Source of the DNA: Phycisphaerales bacterium
Lineage (GTDB): Bacteria; Planctomycetota; Phycisphaerae; Phycisphaerales; SM1A02
DNA length: 64,000 nucleotides
NCBI GenBank assembly: GCA_029247205.1
Contig: JAQWLT010000031.1
Coordinates: forward strand, 1 to 64,000
Reading direction: 5' to 3'
Part shown: positions 54,101 through 64,000 of the stretch, one piece after another
Position numbering within the stretch: the stretch's first letter is position 1
How the letters are laid out: each line of letters opens with the position of its first letter
Translations under genes and position numbers: made by a program
The notes under the pieces: model-generated
Seen by the model: only the letters and a program-made list of their open reading frames with translations
What the model was told of the DNA's origin: nothing
Databases searched by the model: none

Positions 54101-54778
54101 ATGAGCATTGTGAGAAAAGCATTGATCGGGTCGGCCATACTTGGAATTGCCGCAGTAGCGAGTGGCGATGTACTACTCGATCAGATCGGTCCGATGGATG
54201 GTTCTGCATTGGCCGGTAACACCTATGGAAGCATGCACTTTCTGCCAGATTCGCCAAAGACCGATGATCTTGGAGCCGTGGACAACTTCACGCTCGATCA
54301 AGCAAACGTCCTCGATAGCGTCGAATTCGTACTCGATGGTTGGTACTACTTCGATGATCCAAACGACATCGTGCAGTACGAAATCAACATCTACTCAGGC
54401 ATTCAGGCAGTCGCCGAGAATCTCATTGGCGACCTCTACACAAGCATCAGTGAACCAGTGTTCATCGACTCTTGGACCGGACCCGGCTACCTCCTACGGC
54501 TTGCCATCGACGTCGAGCTTGAACCTGGCGAATACTTCCTAAGCGTGATCATGTCAAATCCCTATCCGGATAATGGCTGGGTTGGTGTCGCGACAAGTGA
54601 GCTTGGCGACGACTCGGCATGGGCTGTCAGCCCGAACGGCGATTATGTCTTCAGTCCATTTCTCGCAACCTCAGATAATTTGGCCTATCGGGTCACAGGC
54701 AGAGCGAACGTGCCGGCACCAGCTTCGATCACACTGCTCATCGGCGTCTTCTGTTTCACCACGCGTCGACGACGCTAA
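54101..54778 (+). CDS. PEP-CTERM sorting-domain surface protein
   Basis: A 225-residue exported protein: N-terminal signal (VRKALIGSAILGIAAVASG), a beta-rich middle with acidic segments (FVLDGWYYFDDPNDIVQYEI) typical of secreted planctomycete proteins, and the tail VPAPASITLLIGVFCF followed by TRRRR, a PEP-CTERM signal. ATG 54101 is given, but AAGGG lies directly against it and is 9 bases from an in-frame GTG at 54110, which may be the true start. Sorted by an exosortase system encoded elsewhere. Function unknown. Confidence 0.78.
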   Translation: MSIVRKALIGSAILGIAAVASGDVLLDQIGPMDGSALAGNTYGSMHFLPDSPKTDDLGAVDNFTLDQANVLDSVEFVLDGWYYFDDPNDIVQYEINIYSGIQAVAENLIGDLYTSISEPVFIDSWTGPGYLLRLAIDVELEPGEYFLSVIMSNPYPDNGWVGVATSELGDDSAWAVSPNGDYVFSPFLATSDNLAYRVTGRANVPAPASITLLIGVFCFTTRRRR

Positions 54779-54811
54779 GCAAACCGCTGGCCAACCTGCC
54801 ACAATGGGAAT

Positions 54812-56563
54812 ATGGCTCGCCGCGATCGTCTCACTATTGTTGCTCAAGTTGCTGATGCACCACCCGCCGAAGCAGAGGCATTGCTTCGCAAGCACCTCCG
54901 CAAGCAGCCTCGAGACTTCGTTGCCTTAACGGCGCTGGCCGATGTTCTGGCACCACAATCTCGACTGGGTGAAATTGGTCACGCGTTGGCGACTGCCGCC
55001 ATGACGCCACGAGCCACAGTCGCGTTGATCGAGTACGCATGCGCGGCTGCGTATGCACTGAACGAACCAGAAGCGGCACTTCGAATTGCGACCAAGGGAA
55101 CCCAACTTCACGCGGAGTGCGCTCAGATCTGGCAGCAACTGGGCAAGGCCGAGATAGCAACCGCCGACGCGCCTTCGGCAGCGATTTCACTAGAGCGTGC
55201 GCATGAGTTGGCGCCGAACGATACTGCAATTCTGGCAATGCTGGCCGATGCCGACTTGTCGAAAGGCGGCTTTCCACTACCGGACCACTACGCACGCCTG
55301 CTGCTAGATATCGAGCCAATGGTCGCTTCACACCATGTGCGACTTGGAACATCACAGCGATTTAATGATCAACTAGATGAGGCTGAAGCCTGCTTTCGTC
55401 GTGCGATCGAATTAGATCCAAACCTACCATCAGCGTACGCTGGCCTCGCAGAAACACTCGAGTCCAAGGGGAATAGTGAAGCCGCTGCCACAGAGTTGTC
55501 GCCAATCATCGAAACCGGCTCGGCTTCATTCGCAGTCGTGTCGGCCTGGTCTCGGGTACAGCAGCGGCTGGGCGATCTACCTGCGGCCATCGCGGCAATG
55601 GAACGGTACCTCGCAAGCAATCGAGGTGGGTTGACCCACCAATGCAATATATTGATGCGACTCGGCCGAGCCTACGAGCAAGCAGGCCGCTACGACGATG
55701 CGTTCAGATGTTGGACACAGGGAAACCGTGCACATCAAGGGCGATGGAACCCGGACTTACAAGAAGAATTCGTAGATCGAATGATCGCGACACTCAGCCG
55801 CGAGCGGCTTGCAGAATTGCCTCGCGCAAGTCCTGCCCCGTTCACACCAGTACTGGTAGTTGGCATGTACCGCAGCGGCACAACGCTCACCGAACAAATT
55901 CTCGCGTCCCATCCAGATGTGGTCCCTGCAGGCGAAAGCCCGGCAATGCCTCTGGCAGTCAAAGACTTGGCCCAAGACGCCGGACCGTTAGAGCGATTTC
56001 CAGACACGCTTGGGGATGTGACGAAGGAGCAAATCGAGCGCGCCCGCAATACATATGTCAGCGAGATGCGACAACACACAGACACGACAAACTATCTCGT
56101 TGACAAACTGCCGATGAATTATCTCAATATGGGTATCGCATCACTTGTGCTACCCAATGTGAGGGTGTTGCATATTGTCCGCGATCCGCTTGATACCGCC
56201 ATTTCCTGCTACAGCCAATCCTTTACGTCTCGCATGGCCTTCACTGCAGATCTCGAGCATCTTGGTCGAGCGATTACCCAGGAGAGACGAGTCATGGATC
56301 ATTGGCACGAGGCGTGCGACGTGCCGATGCTGAAGATCCGATATGAAACACTCGTTAACGAGCCAGAAGACACACTGCAAGGCGTGCTTACGTTCCTTGG
56401 GCTGCAATGGGATAAGGCCGTACTCAACTTTCATACGTCCAAACGTGTCGCCGCCACGCCCAGCATGGATCAAGTTCGAAAGCCCTTGAATACCTCGGCA
56501 ATCGGTCGGGCAGCCCGCTTCGAAGCCCATATTGGCCCGCTGCGTGATGCCATGAACGTGTAG
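54812..56563 (+). CDS. TPR-sulfotransferase fusion protein
   Basis: A 583-residue protein. Residues 15 to about 330 are tetratricopeptide repeats (LLRKHLRKQPRDFVALTALA, AEACFRRAIELDPNLPSAYA). Residues about 345-583 are a sulfotransferase domain with the PAPS 5'-phosphosulfate loop GMYRSGTTLTEQILASHP near residue 350 and the 3'-phosphate site LHIVRDPLDTAISCYSQSF. Such fusions are common in planctomycetes and proteobacteria and are thought to sulfate proteins or glycans. The acceptor is unknown. Starts 33 bases after the PEP-CTERM gene, so possibly in one transcript. Confidence 0.85.
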   Translation: MARRDRLTIVAQVADAPPAEAEALLRKHLRKQPRDFVALTALADVLAPQSRLGEIGHALATAAMTPRATVALIEYACAAAYALNEPEAALRIATKGTQLHAECAQIWQQLGKAEIATADAPSAAISLERAHELAPNDTAILAMLADADLSKGGFPLPDHYARLLLDIEPMVASHHVRLGTSQRFNDQLDEAEACFRRAIELDPNLPSAYAGLAETLESKGNSEAAATELSPIIETGSASFAVVSAWSRVQQRLGDLPAAIAAMERYLASNRGGLTHQCNILMRLGRAYEQAGRYDDAFRCWTQGNRAHQGRWNPDLQEEFVDRMIATLSRERLAELPRASPAPFTPVLVVGMYRSGTTLTEQILASHPDVVPAGESPAMPLAVKDLAQDAGPLERFPDTLGDVTKEQIERARNTYVSEMRQHTDTTNYLVDKLPMNYLNMGIASLVLPNVRVLHIVRDPLDTAISCYSQSFTSRMAFTADLEHLGRAITQERRVMDHWHEACDVPMLKIRYETLVNEPEDTLQGVLTFLGLQWDKAVLNFHTSKRVAATPSMDQVRKPLNTSAIGRAARFEAHIGPLRDAMNV

Positions 56564-56577
56564 CCCAAGCGCGTACC

Positions 56578-58932
56578 ATGCCGGACATGATAATCCTCTT
56601 GTGTACCGCCATTCTGGCAACAACGCCAATTCCCCTGACCACCGCTGACGTTCCCCTGAGTACGTTCAACATCACAGTCACCGACTCACTGGGAACAGCG
56701 CTTCCAGTGAAGTTGACGTTTCTCAAGGGCGACGGCACCGATCCAGGGAAGATCTTTGACATTACCGACGGCGATCCGAATCACATCGCCGTCCGAAGGA
56801 ATGTGGTCTATGTAATCGACGGCAAGGCATCCTTGTCAATCCCCGCTGGCGCATGGCAGGTCTATGCCAGCCGTGGCATGGAGTTTGGTATCTCGAAAGC
56901 GCATGTTGATGTGCTACCTGGCAGCACCGTCGGGTGGGCAACGTCGCTTCCGCGAGTACTGAATACCGAAGGCTGGGCAGGCGGTGACTTTCACCTACAC
57001 ACACTGACGCACAGCGGGCACGGCGACTCCAACATGCCCGAACGTATGATTTCAATCGCCGGAGAGGGCGTCGAATTTGCTGTCGCCACCGATCACAACG
57101 TCAATATCGACTACGGACCAACCATGAAGCAAGTTGGTGCCGACCCCCACTTCACTGCTGTGACCGGCAATGAGATATCAGCCTCATACGGGCACTTCAA
57201 TGCCTATCCGCTCGATCCGAAGGCACCCGTCATCGACTGGACAGCCGAGACACCTGCGATCTTTGCCGAAACACGAGCCAATACAAATAGTGCTGGAATC
57301 GTGCCGATCATTCAAGTCAATCACCCTCGTTGGGGAAACATCGACTACTACGGCGCACGAGGACTCGACCCGTGGAGTGGCGAAGCCGATGAGCCCAACT
57401 GGTCATGGGACTTTGACGCGGTTGAAGTGATGAATGAGAACTCTGGCTGGGGCTGGTACGACGCCGCCATCGACAGCGAAGCGGTCGATGCCTGTCGCCA
57501 CAGCGTCATGCGTGACTGGATCAATATGGTCAACGCTGGCCGCCGTGTTGCTCCCATGGGCAATAGTGACTCACACACAGTGCAATCTAATGTCGCTGGT
57601 ATTCCGCGAACGTATGTTCGCGTCAACGACAACAATCCGGCGGCCATTGATGTTGCCGAAGTAGCAGATGCTGTTCGCCGCGGCGCTGTGATGGCGACGA
57701 CAGGACCCTTCATCACCGTCAGCGCCAACGGCGCTGGACCGGGTGACCTCGCGCAGACAACAGACGGCAACATAGAACTGATCATTAACGTGCAGTCGGC
57801 GCCATGGATTCCAGTAGATCGCATTCGCGTGCTTACAGATGGCGATGAATTGTTTTCATTTGACTTAAAAGAAGACGGGTACCTGCCGCCTATTACGATC
57901 GGGCCGCTCTCGATCGTCGCGAAGGAAGACGCATGGATTACAATCCTTGCCGATTCGAACCGCGAAATGGGTCCATTCCTGCCGACGCGGCAGCGTCCCA
58001 TTCGGCCGATGGCGATGACCGGGCCAATTCGCATTGACGCTGATGGCGATGGAAAGTGGACCCCACCACTGGCGACTGCGTACATTGAGGTAGCCGAGGC
58101 TGATGGCCAGTGGGATACGATTTTGCTCAGGTGGAACCGCAGCGGACCCTTTGGCCGCGCCATGCTGACGCGGGCAGCGGCAACCGATCCACGGCTCGCT
58201 ACTGCTGTCATTGAAGCGGCACTGCAAGACGATGATCGGCTGGTGCAAGCTGCTGGCATTGCCGCCGCGAAAAAGACCAACGCTCGCGACTTCCGTCCAA
58301 TGATTGCAGCCCTCGTGACCGACCCGGCAGCCGATCGAGCGCTCGCCTACACCGCATGGGCAACCTGCGACCAATGGCAGCCCTCGCCGGAACTTTTCGA
58401 AGCCTATGTCGATCGATTCGGGCTTGAAACAGCTCGGCGTTATGCAAATGAACACCCATTCAGACTTCCAGGCGACTTTGTCCGTGAGTGGCAAGTCACC
58501 GGCTACTTTGATGCACCGTCGATGGACACACTCGCCGCAAAGCAAGCACCAGAGCCAAGAGTCGTGCACATCACACCGCCCAAGACCAAAGACGGCAAAG
58601 TGCTGGCTTGGCGCCATGTGAAGACAGCAGAAGACGGGCACCTTCAACTCAATGATGGCACCGACTTAGCTGACCACTCAGTGGTGTACGCCAAGGCGAC
58701 CGTGCATAGTGACGATGCCCGCATGGCTCAGTTCACGGTTGGCAGCGACGACGGCTGCCGCATCTGGATTGGTGACACACTCGTGTGGGAAGACACCGCG
58801 CACCAAGTCGCAAGCCCCGATGCGAAATTCTTCGAAGCCCAGTTAGAGCCAGGCGATAACGAAATTCTTGTCAAAGTCCTCAATGGAACCGGCGGCTTCG
58901 GCCTCTATCTCCGCACTCCAACCGGCGGCTGA
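56578..58932 (+). CDS. CehA/McbA-type metallohydrolase with C-terminal accessory domains
   Basis: An exported 784-residue protein (hydrophobic start MIILLCTAILATTP). After a beta-rich N-terminal domain, a PHP-like metallohydrolase domain begins with AGGDFHLHTLTHSGHGDSN near residue 137 and includes VEFAVATDHNVNIDYGP, HFNAYPLD, QVNHPRWG and APMGNSDSH, the histidine and aspartate ligands of CehA/McbA esterases and phosphoesterases. A helical HEAT-like section (about 525-600) follows, and a C-terminal jelly-roll-like domain (SDDGCRIWIGDTLVWEDTAH). Substrate unknown. ATG 56578 or 56587. Confidence 0.8.
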   Translation: MPDMIILLCTAILATTPIPLTTADVPLSTFNITVTDSLGTALPVKLTFLKGDGTDPGKIFDITDGDPNHIAVRRNVVYVIDGKASLSIPAGAWQVYASRGMEFGISKAHVDVLPGSTVGWATSLPRVLNTEGWAGGDFHLHTLTHSGHGDSNMPERMISIAGEGVEFAVATDHNVNIDYGPTMKQVGADPHFTAVTGNEISASYGHFNAYPLDPKAPVIDWTAETPAIFAETRANTNSAGIVPIIQVNHPRWGNIDYYGARGLDPWSGEADEPNWSWDFDAVEVMNENSGWGWYDAAIDSEAVDACRHSVMRDWINMVNAGRRVAPMGNSDSHTVQSNVAGIPRTYVRVNDNNPAAIDVAEVADAVRRGAVMATTGPFITVSANGAGPGDLAQTTDGNIELIINVQSAPWIPVDRIRVLTDGDELFSFDLKEDGYLPPITIGPLSIVAKEDAWITILADSNREMGPFLPTRQRPIRPMAMTGPIRIDADGDGKWTPPLATAYIEVAEADGQWDTILLRWNRSGPFGRAMLTRAAATDPRLATAVIEAALQDDDRLVQAAGIAAAKKTNARDFRPMIAALVTDPAADRALAYTAWATCDQWQPSPELFEAYVDRFGLETARRYANEHPFRLPGDFVREWQVTGYFDAPSMDTLAAKQAPEPRVVHITPPKTKDGKVLAWRHVKTAEDGHLQLNDGTDLADHSVVYAKATVHSDDARMAQFTVGSDDGCRIWIGDTLVWEDTAHQVASPDAKFFEAQLEPGDNEILVKVLNGTGGFGLYLRTPTGG

Positions 58933-59001
58933 ACATCTGTTCGTCAGGCGAGCACGTACAGGCTGATAGGTTCGTGCCCGACTGTCGCATCAACAGAAGA
59001 A

Positions 59002-60321
59002 TTACCCTTCGGGTCGAATATTGTTCAGGATGGAGCGGAGGAGTTCTTCGCGGCCTGATTTCAAAGTTGGCTCGCCCGATGTAGAGGCGTGTTGTTCGAG
59101 TTCCTCGAGCGTGCACTCGCCGTTGGCAATTTTGCGGCCAAGTGCTGAGTCCCAACTCGCGTATCGCTCGGCCAACAAGTCATCGATACGACCATCTGCT
59201 CGAATCGCAGCGGCAACCCGTAGACCTCTGGCGCAGGCATCCATGCCAGCGATGTGTGAGTGAAAGAGATCAACCGGCTCGAATGAACCACGCCGCCGCT
59301 TGGCATCAAAGTTCAGGCCACCAGTAACGAAGCCACCCATGCGAAGGACGACTCGCATGATTGCGGTCGTCATGTACAGGTCTGTCGGAAAATGGTCGGT
59401 GTCCCAGCCAAGATGTGCGTCGCCCATATTTGCATCGATCGAACCGAGGGCGCCAGCTGCAGCGGCGACTTCCAACTCATGCTCCATCGAGTGCCCGGCG
59501 AGCGTCGCATGGTTTGTTTCAATATTGAGCGAGAACTCATCCAGCAAGTCATGCTCGCGGAGAAAGTTCAAACACGTCGCCGCGTCGTAGTCATACTGGT
59601 GAGCCGTCGGCTCCTTGGGCTTTGGCTCTAGATAGAACGCTCCCTGAAAGCCAATTCGTTTCTTGTACTCAACAGCCATTCGTAGAAAGCACGCCACGTG
59701 ATCAAGTTCACGAGACATGTCCGTATTGAGCAATGTGTCGTAGCCTTCGCGTCCGCCCCAGAACACATACCCCTCGCCGCCTAGCTGATGTGTCGCATCA
59801 ATCGCCCGCCGCACCTGCGACGCAGCATGGGCAAACACATCGACATTCGGTGCACTCGCTGCGCCGTGGACGTATCTCGGATGACCAAAGAGGCAGGCTG
59901 TTCCCCACAACAGACGCTTTCCACTCGACTGCTGCTTCGCGCCAAGCACACGCACCATATGGTCGAGGTTTGCATTCGTCTCTTCGATCGAATGAGCTTC
60001 CGGCGCAATATCTCGGTCGTGAAAGCAATAGAAGTCGATGTTGATCTTGGTAAGAAACTCGAAGAACACTTCCGCTCGACGCTCGGCATTTTCAAGCGTG
60101 TCGCTGCCGTCATCCCAAGGCATCTGCGCGGTGCCAGCACCAAATGGGTCGGCGAGTAGATTCCGCATGGTGTGCCAGTAACTACATGCAAACCGCAAGT
60201 GCTCGCGCATCGGCTTGCCTTCGACGGTCGCTTCAGGGTCGTACCACTTGAACGCCAACGGATCGCGAGAGTCCGGACCGGCATAGCAAATGCGAGAGAC
60301 ATCTGGAAAGTAGTTGCTCAT
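59002..60321 (-). CDS. xylA: Xylose isomerase
   Basis: A cytosolic TIM-barrel enzyme (439 residues) converting D-xylose to D-xylulose with two divalent metals. Catalytic [12 protein letters not shown] (His-Asp pair), [34 protein letters not shown] and [17 protein letters not shown] hold the active site and metal ligands; [19 protein letters not shown] is conserved too. The length is that of class II enzymes. Its ATG overlaps the stop of the upstream Gfo/Idh gene by 4 bases, with xylB divergent beyond it. Confidence 0.95.
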   Translation of the reverse strand: MSNYFPDVSRICYAGPDSRDPLAFKWYDPEATVEGKPMREHLRFACSYWHTMRNLLADPFGAGTAQMPWDDGSDTLENAERRAEVFFEFLTKINIDFYCFHDRDIAPEAHSIEETNANLDHMVRVLGAKQQSSGKRLLWGTACLFGHPRYVHGAASAPNVDVFAHAASQVRRAIDATHQLGGEGYVFWGGREGYDTLLNTDMSRELDHVACFLRMAVEYKKRIGFQGAFYLEPKPKEPTAHQYDYDAATCLNFLREHDLLDEFSLNIETNHATLAGHSMEHELEVAAAAGALGSIDANMGDAHLGWDTDHFPTDLYMTTAIMRVVLRMGGFVTGGLNFDAKRRRGSFEPVDLFHSHIAGMDACARGLRVAAAIRADGRIDDLLAERYASWDSALGRKIANGECTLEELEQHASTSGEPTLKSGREELLRSILNNIRPEG

Positions 60322-61478
60322 GCGTCGAACTCAATCCAGCCTTGACCGGACCCAGCAATGACGGCATTGATAAACCTCACGCCCCGAGCACCGTCTGTGA
60401 CATTGGGGTAGTCGAAAAACTCACCGTCATCGCGTCCTGCCCGAATCGCAGCTGCGGCAGCTCGATACACATTGGCAAAGGCTTCGATGAACGCTTCAGG
60501 GTGCCCGCCAGGAAGCCGCGTTGCATCTGCTGCAGGTGCTCCCACATTCGCGTCGCCTGTGCGATGAATCAAATCAGTGCCATCTAATGACGTCTCAAGC
60601 AATTCATTGGGTGTCTCTTGGCACCATTCGAGGCCACCGGTTTCGCCCCATACACGCAGTCGCAAGCCGTTCCGACAACCCGGACAAATCTGCGAGGCCG
60701 TCAAGATTCCACTCGCTCCATTGCAAAATCGAAGCAATACGGTTGTGTCATCATCGATTTTGCGCCCATCGACATGCGTGACCGCCTCGGCATTGATTGA
60801 GCCGACCTGAAGGCCCGTTACATACGACATGAGATTCTCGGCGTGCGAGCCGATGTCGCCCATCGCCCCAGCGCCTGCACGAGCGGGGTCGGTACGCCAA
60901 TCAGCCTGTTTTTGCCCCGACTGTTCTAGCGGTGTCGCCAACCATCCTTGCAAGTATTCAACCATCACCTTGCGAATCTCGCCAAGCGATCCAGATCGAA
61001 CAAGTTCACGAGCCTGCTTGACCATCGGATAGCCCGTGTAGTTGTAGGTAACTACAAAGACCTTGCCGCTCGCCTGCTGCGCCGCAACGAGTTTCTCTGC
61101 TTCGTCCACCGTCAACACAAGTGGCTTGTCACAGACCACATGAAAGCCAGCCTCGAGCGCAGCCATTGCCACCTTGAAATGCACGTGGTTCGGCGTCACG
61201 ATAGTCACGACTTCGATACGTTCATTTTCTGGAAGCGCCAATTCACCCACCAGCATGTCTTGCCAAGATCCGTAGCAGCGAGACTCATCAAGCCCAAGCG
61301 CGAGCCCACTGGCGATCGCCTTCTCTGGCGTCGACGACAACGCGCCAGCCACCAGCCGCATACTTTCGTCGAGCTGCGCTGCCATGCGATGCACGGCGCC
61401 AATAAATGCGTCTTGCCCACCACCGACCATGCCCATGCGAATCGATCGTTCAGCCCGTGCTGCCATGTGTTCTGTCAT
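60318..61478 (-). CDS. Gfo/Idh/MocA family NAD(P)-dependent oxidoreductase
   Basis: A 386-residue dehydrogenase: N-terminal Rossmann start [50 protein letters not shown] (the DKP version of the catalytic EKP motif), and C-terminal domain motif [19 protein letters not shown] with the catalytic Asp/His region. The substrate is probably a sugar, given its coupling to xylA (ATGA overlap) and divergence from xylB, perhaps a pentose or derivative feeding the isomerase. ATG 61478 is chosen; 61466 is an alternative. The divergent promoter region is under 40 bases. Confidence 0.85.
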   Translation of the reverse strand: MTEHMAARAERSIRMGMVGGGQDAFIGAVHRMAAQLDESMRLVAGALSSTPEKAIASGLALGLDESRCYGSWQDMLVGELALPENERIEVVTIVTPNHVHFKVAMAALEAGFHVVCDKPLVLTVDEAEKLVAAQQASGKVFVVTYNYTGYPMVKQARELVRSGSLGEIRKVMVEYLQGWLATPLEQSGQKQADWRTDPARAGAGAMGDIGSHAENLMSYVTGLQVGSINAEAVTHVDGRKIDDDTTVLLRFCNGASGILTASQICPGCRNGLRLRVWGETGGLEWCQETPNELLETSLDGTDLIHRTGDANVGAPAADATRLPGGHPEAFIEAFANVYRAAAAAIRAGRDDGEFFDYPNVTDGARGVRFINAVIAGSGQGWIEFDA

Positions 61479-61515
61479 GCGCGGCATCGTACCGGGCCTG
61501 ATAGCCTTGGAGCAC

Positions 61516-62976
61516 ATGGCAGATGGACGATATGTGCTGGCAATTGACCTTGGAACTGGCGGGGCCCGTGGCTTGCTGGTCCATCAGCACACTGGCGATG
61601 TGGTCGCAACGGCCAACGCGACCTATTCACTTGATTGCCCGCAGCCCGGCTGGTCCCAGCAGGACCCCCGCCAGTGGTGGCAGGCGTGCGTACACGTGAT
61701 CAAAACGATCCTTCAAGAGCATGCCGAGGCAGAGGATATTGCGTGTATCGGGCTCACCGGGCAGATGCATGGCCTCGTCTTGCTCGACGCCAATAATGCA
61801 CTACTACGGCCTGCAATCCTGTGGAATGATCAGCGAACACAAACTGAATGCGAGGCGATACACGAATTATTGGGTGAGCAGCGACTCATCGAACTCACTG
61901 GCAAGCCGGCGCTCACGAGTTTCACCGCACCGAAACTGCTTTGGGTCCGTACCCACGAACCAGAAATCTACGCCCGTATTCGACATGTCCTGCTGCCAAA
62001 GGATGCCATGCGACTGCACCTCACTGGCCGCCACGCCATTGATGTCACCGATGCATCCGGCACATCTTGGCTAGACATCCACACACGTCAGTGGTCAACC
62101 GAGATACTGACTGCACTTGAGTTGAACCCAGAGTGGCTTCCTCAAGTGCTTGAAAGCACCGAGCATGCTGGCTGCATTTCCTCACAAGCCGCCGCCGAAA
62201 CTGGTCTGCTTGAAGGCACGCCTGTCGTTGCTGGCGCAGGCGATCAGGCTGCGGCTGGCATTGGTTGCGGCATCAATGACCCGAGCACCATCTCGGTCAA
62301 CATGGGAACTTCTGGTGTGGTCTTCGCAGCGTGCGATGGTGTGCCCATCGATCCATCTGGCGCAATGCATACCTTCTGCCATGCCGTCACAGGAAAATGC
62401 CATTTGATGGGTTGCATGCTCAGTGCTGGCGCCAGCCTTCGGTGGTATCGAGACACGTTCTGCAATGGAATGCACTACGACGCCATTATCGAGGAAGCCA
62501 CACTTGTCCCTGCTGGCAGTGAAGGTCTTCGATTCATGCCCTATCTCGCGGGCGAACGGACGCCACACAATGATCCGAACTTAACTGCAAGTTTCATGGG
62601 CATCACGGGTCGGCATACGCGGGCGCACTTCAGTAGGGCTGTACTCGAGGGAATTCTGTATGGGCTGGCCGATGGCATTGACCTTGTAAGTAGATCTGGC
62701 GCACAGATAGACCGCATTCGCATGAGTGGCGGCGGCGCTCGCAGCGGCGTGTGGCGTGCGATGGCCGCAGATGTATTTGGGGTTCCAGTTGCGACCGTGA
62801 AGAACGTCAACGGAAGTGCCTATGGCGCGGCGCTGCTTGCAATGGTCGGAAGCGGACAATTCAAGACCGTCGGTGATGCCATGCGTGCGCATGTGCATGA
62901 GGCCAAGGTAGCGCAACCAACTGGTGACACCATCCAGTATCAGGGTCTTCATGCAGCATGGAAGCATGGGTTGTGA
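61516..62976 (+). CDS. xylB: Xylulokinase
   Basis: A FGGY-family kinase of 486 residues phosphorylating D-xylulose to xylulose 5-phosphate. N-terminal [30 protein letters not shown] (substrate histidine region), [26 protein letters not shown] and GMLSAGASL-like [14 protein letters not shown], plus [20 protein letters not shown], fit XylB. ATG 61516 is chosen because it starts the conserved domain; a longer frame overlaps the divergent dehydrogenase. With xylA it forms the complete isomerase pathway; no xylose transporter is present here. Confidence 0.93.
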   Translation: MADGRYVLAIDLGTGGARGLLVHQHTGDVVATANATYSLDCPQPGWSQQDPRQWWQACVHVIKTILQEHAEAEDIACIGLTGQMHGLVLLDANNALLRPAILWNDQRTQTECEAIHELLGEQRLIELTGKPALTSFTAPKLLWVRTHEPEIYARIRHVLLPKDAMRLHLTGRHAIDVTDASGTSWLDIHTRQWSTEILTALELNPEWLPQVLESTEHAGCISSQAAAETGLLEGTPVVAGAGDQAAAGIGCGINDPSTISVNMGTSGVVFAACDGVPIDPSGAMHTFCHAVTGKCHLMGCMLSAGASLRWYRDTFCNGMHYDAIIEEATLVPAGSEGLRFMPYLAGERTPHNDPNLTASFMGITGRHTRAHFSRAVLEGILYGLADGIDLVSRSGAQIDRIRMSGGGARSGVWRAMAADVFGVPVATVKNVNGSAYGAALLAMVGSGQFKTVGDAMRAHVHEAKVAQPTGDTIQYQGLHAAWKHGL

Positions 62977-63040
62977 GGCTTTTTGAACTCACGACAAAGC
63001 CAGACACGTCTCTCACTCAAACCTCCGCTACTCTGGCACA

Positions 63041-64000
63041 ATGCCAACTATGCGATATGCCAGCATGCTCTGTCTTCTCCTCATACTCACCCCGCAGGCG
63101 TCTGTAGCAGACTTCCTTGCAGGGCCATACCTACAACGTCCGACACCCACGTCCATGGTCATTGGCTTTGAGTCTGGAGCCGATACAACCAGCGAGGTCT
63201 TGTGGGGCATCTCCCCCACGTTGGGAAATCAGACGACCGGCAATTGGATCCCCTCCTCTGCTGGCACGCACATTCATCATGTCGAGTTGACCGACCTGCA
63301 ACCAGGCACCAGATACTGGTACGTCGCGCAGACCGAGTCATCTGCAAGCGATACGTGGTCTTTCACCACTCCACCAACTGGACAAGACGAGGCGCCGATG
63401 ACCTTCCTTGCCATGTCCGACGCGCAAATCGGCAGCGACTCTACGAAACTCGCAGAGATCGTCAACGATGGGATCATCCCATTCATGCTGGTGGACTCGG
63501 GCGGACAAGACTTGGCGAGCTCAACAGACTTCATGATCATCCCCGGCGATCTCGTCGGGACAGGCAGTAAGCATGCGCACTGGACCGACCACTTCTTCGG
63601 CCAAGCCGGACCAGTGTTACGCGAGGTCCCCCTTCTTCCAGCGCTTGGCAATCATGAAGCCAATGCGAGCCTCTACTTCGAGTATTTCGATCTCCCCACT
63701 GACAGCGGCACCGAGAATTGGTACGTCACCGATCTTGGCAATGTCCGCGTCATCACGCTTGACTCCAATATAGGCGGACAGTCGCAATTAATTTGGCTTG
63801 ACGATCTGCTCAACCAAGCCGCTGACATGGATGAGATTGACTTTGTCATTGCGCAGTTGCACCACCCACATGAGTCCGAACAGTGGTTGCCCGGCGAGTC
63901 GACATTCACCACCAATGTCGTCGAACACCTCGAATCATGGACAACAGCCACCGGCAAACCGAGCGTGCATGTGTTCGGCCATACCCACGGGTACTCACGC
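63041..64000 (+). CDS. Purple-acid-phosphatase-like metallophosphoesterase, 3' end cut off
   Basis: The first 320 codons of an exported enzyme, open to the right edge. A signal peptide (MRYASMLCLLLILTPQASVA) is followed by a fibronectin-III-like N-terminal domain typical of purple acid phosphatases (AGPYLQRPTPTSMVIGFE, LTDLQPGTRYWYVAQTESS). The catalytic domain shows SDAQIGSD, IPGDLVG, the metal motif ALGNHEANAS, and later QLHHPHES and FGHTHGYSR, matching the seven-ligand dinuclear site. The start is ATG 63041 or 63050. It lies 64 bases after xylB. Substrate unknown: an extracellular phosphoester is likely. Confidence 0.85.
   Translation, partial: MPTMRYASMLCLLLILTPQASVADFLAGPYLQRPTPTSMVIGFESGADTTSEVLWGISPTLGNQTTGNWIPSSAGTHIHHVELTDLQPGTRYWYVAQTESSASDTWSFTTPPTGQDEAPMTFLAMSDAQIGSDSTKLAEIVNDGIIPFMLVDSGGQDLASSTDFMIIPGDLVGTGSKHAHWTDHFFGQAGPVLREVPLLPALGNHEANASLYFEYFDLPTDSGTENWYVTDLGNVRVITLDSNIGGQSQLIWLDDLLNQAADMDEIDFVIAQLHHPHESEQWLPGESTFTTNVVEHLESWTTATGKPSVHVFGHTHGYSR

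Noticed and set aside
57348-58280. Long minus-strand open frame of 310 codons
   Set aside because: It is antisense to the CehA-type gene, has low-complexity serine/alanine/arginine text and no motif; the plus-strand gene explains it.

Overview
The window looks like chromosomal DNA of a free-living planctomycete, most likely of the Phycisphaerae type. That is an inference from three secreted proteins of PEP-CTERM style (two with a visible VPAP/arginine-rich C-terminal tail), a very large Ser/Thr kinase with TPR repeats, several TPR and HEAT proteins, TPR-sulfotransferase and CehA-type proteins, and a moderately high GC content. No rRNA, transposase, integrase, phage gene or CRISPR array is visible. 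Genes are packed tightly, and many neighbours overlap by 4 bases (ATGA or GTGA), which implies translational coupling.

Layout. 1-1609: two PEP-CTERM-type surface proteins that resemble each other. 1.9-7.9 kb: miaB, an ftsW-murG pair for peptidoglycan synthesis, then a possible degenerate receiver protein coupled to a diguanylate cyclase. 7.9-10.7 kb (minus): a four-gene overlapping operon of a class I glutamine amidotransferase, a YgfZ-like protein, a small membrane protein and HMG-CoA lyase. 10.9-16.8 kb: rpsR, a TPR protein, a HEAT lipoprotein, fumC and an alpha/beta-hydrolase-fold membrane protein that lacks the usual nucleophile.

16.9-38.6 kb is the centrepiece: an aerobic phenylacetyl-CoA degradation region. 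It holds an FlK-like thioesterase, paaF, paaG and paaH; a convergent Ser/Thr kinase; paaJ, paaA, paaB, paaC and paaD; then a complete 2-oxoacid dehydrogenase complex (E1 alpha, E1 beta, E2, E3) with an exported thioredoxin-like protein placed between E2 and E3; then minus-strand paaY and paaN; then an amino-acid permease fused to EIIA-like and RCK_C-like domains. PaaK (ligase), PaaE (reductase), PaaZ and a classical PaaI are not here. A plausible reading is that an imported aromatic amino acid is converted to an aryl-2-oxoacid, oxidised directly to the aryl-acetyl-CoA by the dehydrogenase complex, epoxidised by PaaABC, opened by PaaN and finished by PaaF, PaaG, PaaH and PaaJ.

38.6-45 kb: an HdeD-like membrane protein, a TPR protein, tRNA-Arg(CCT), an HD-GYP phosphodiesterase and a glpK-glpD operon, followed by a poorly explained stretch that ends in a strong plus-strand terminator. 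45-50.5 kb (minus): a YHS-like lipoprotein, ychF, an MFS transporter, and a coupled operon resembling the sulfide/persulfide detoxification genes cstB-tauE with a tiny cysteine-containing ORF between them. 50.6-58.9 kb: a truncated ECF sigma factor remnant, a membrane adenylate cyclase, two unknown proteins, a PEP-CTERM protein, a TPR-sulfotransferase and a CehA/McbA-type metallohydrolase. 59-64 kb: xylA with an overlapping Gfo/Idh/MocA dehydrogenase, divergent xylB, and the first 320 codons of a purple-acid-phosphatase-like enzyme.
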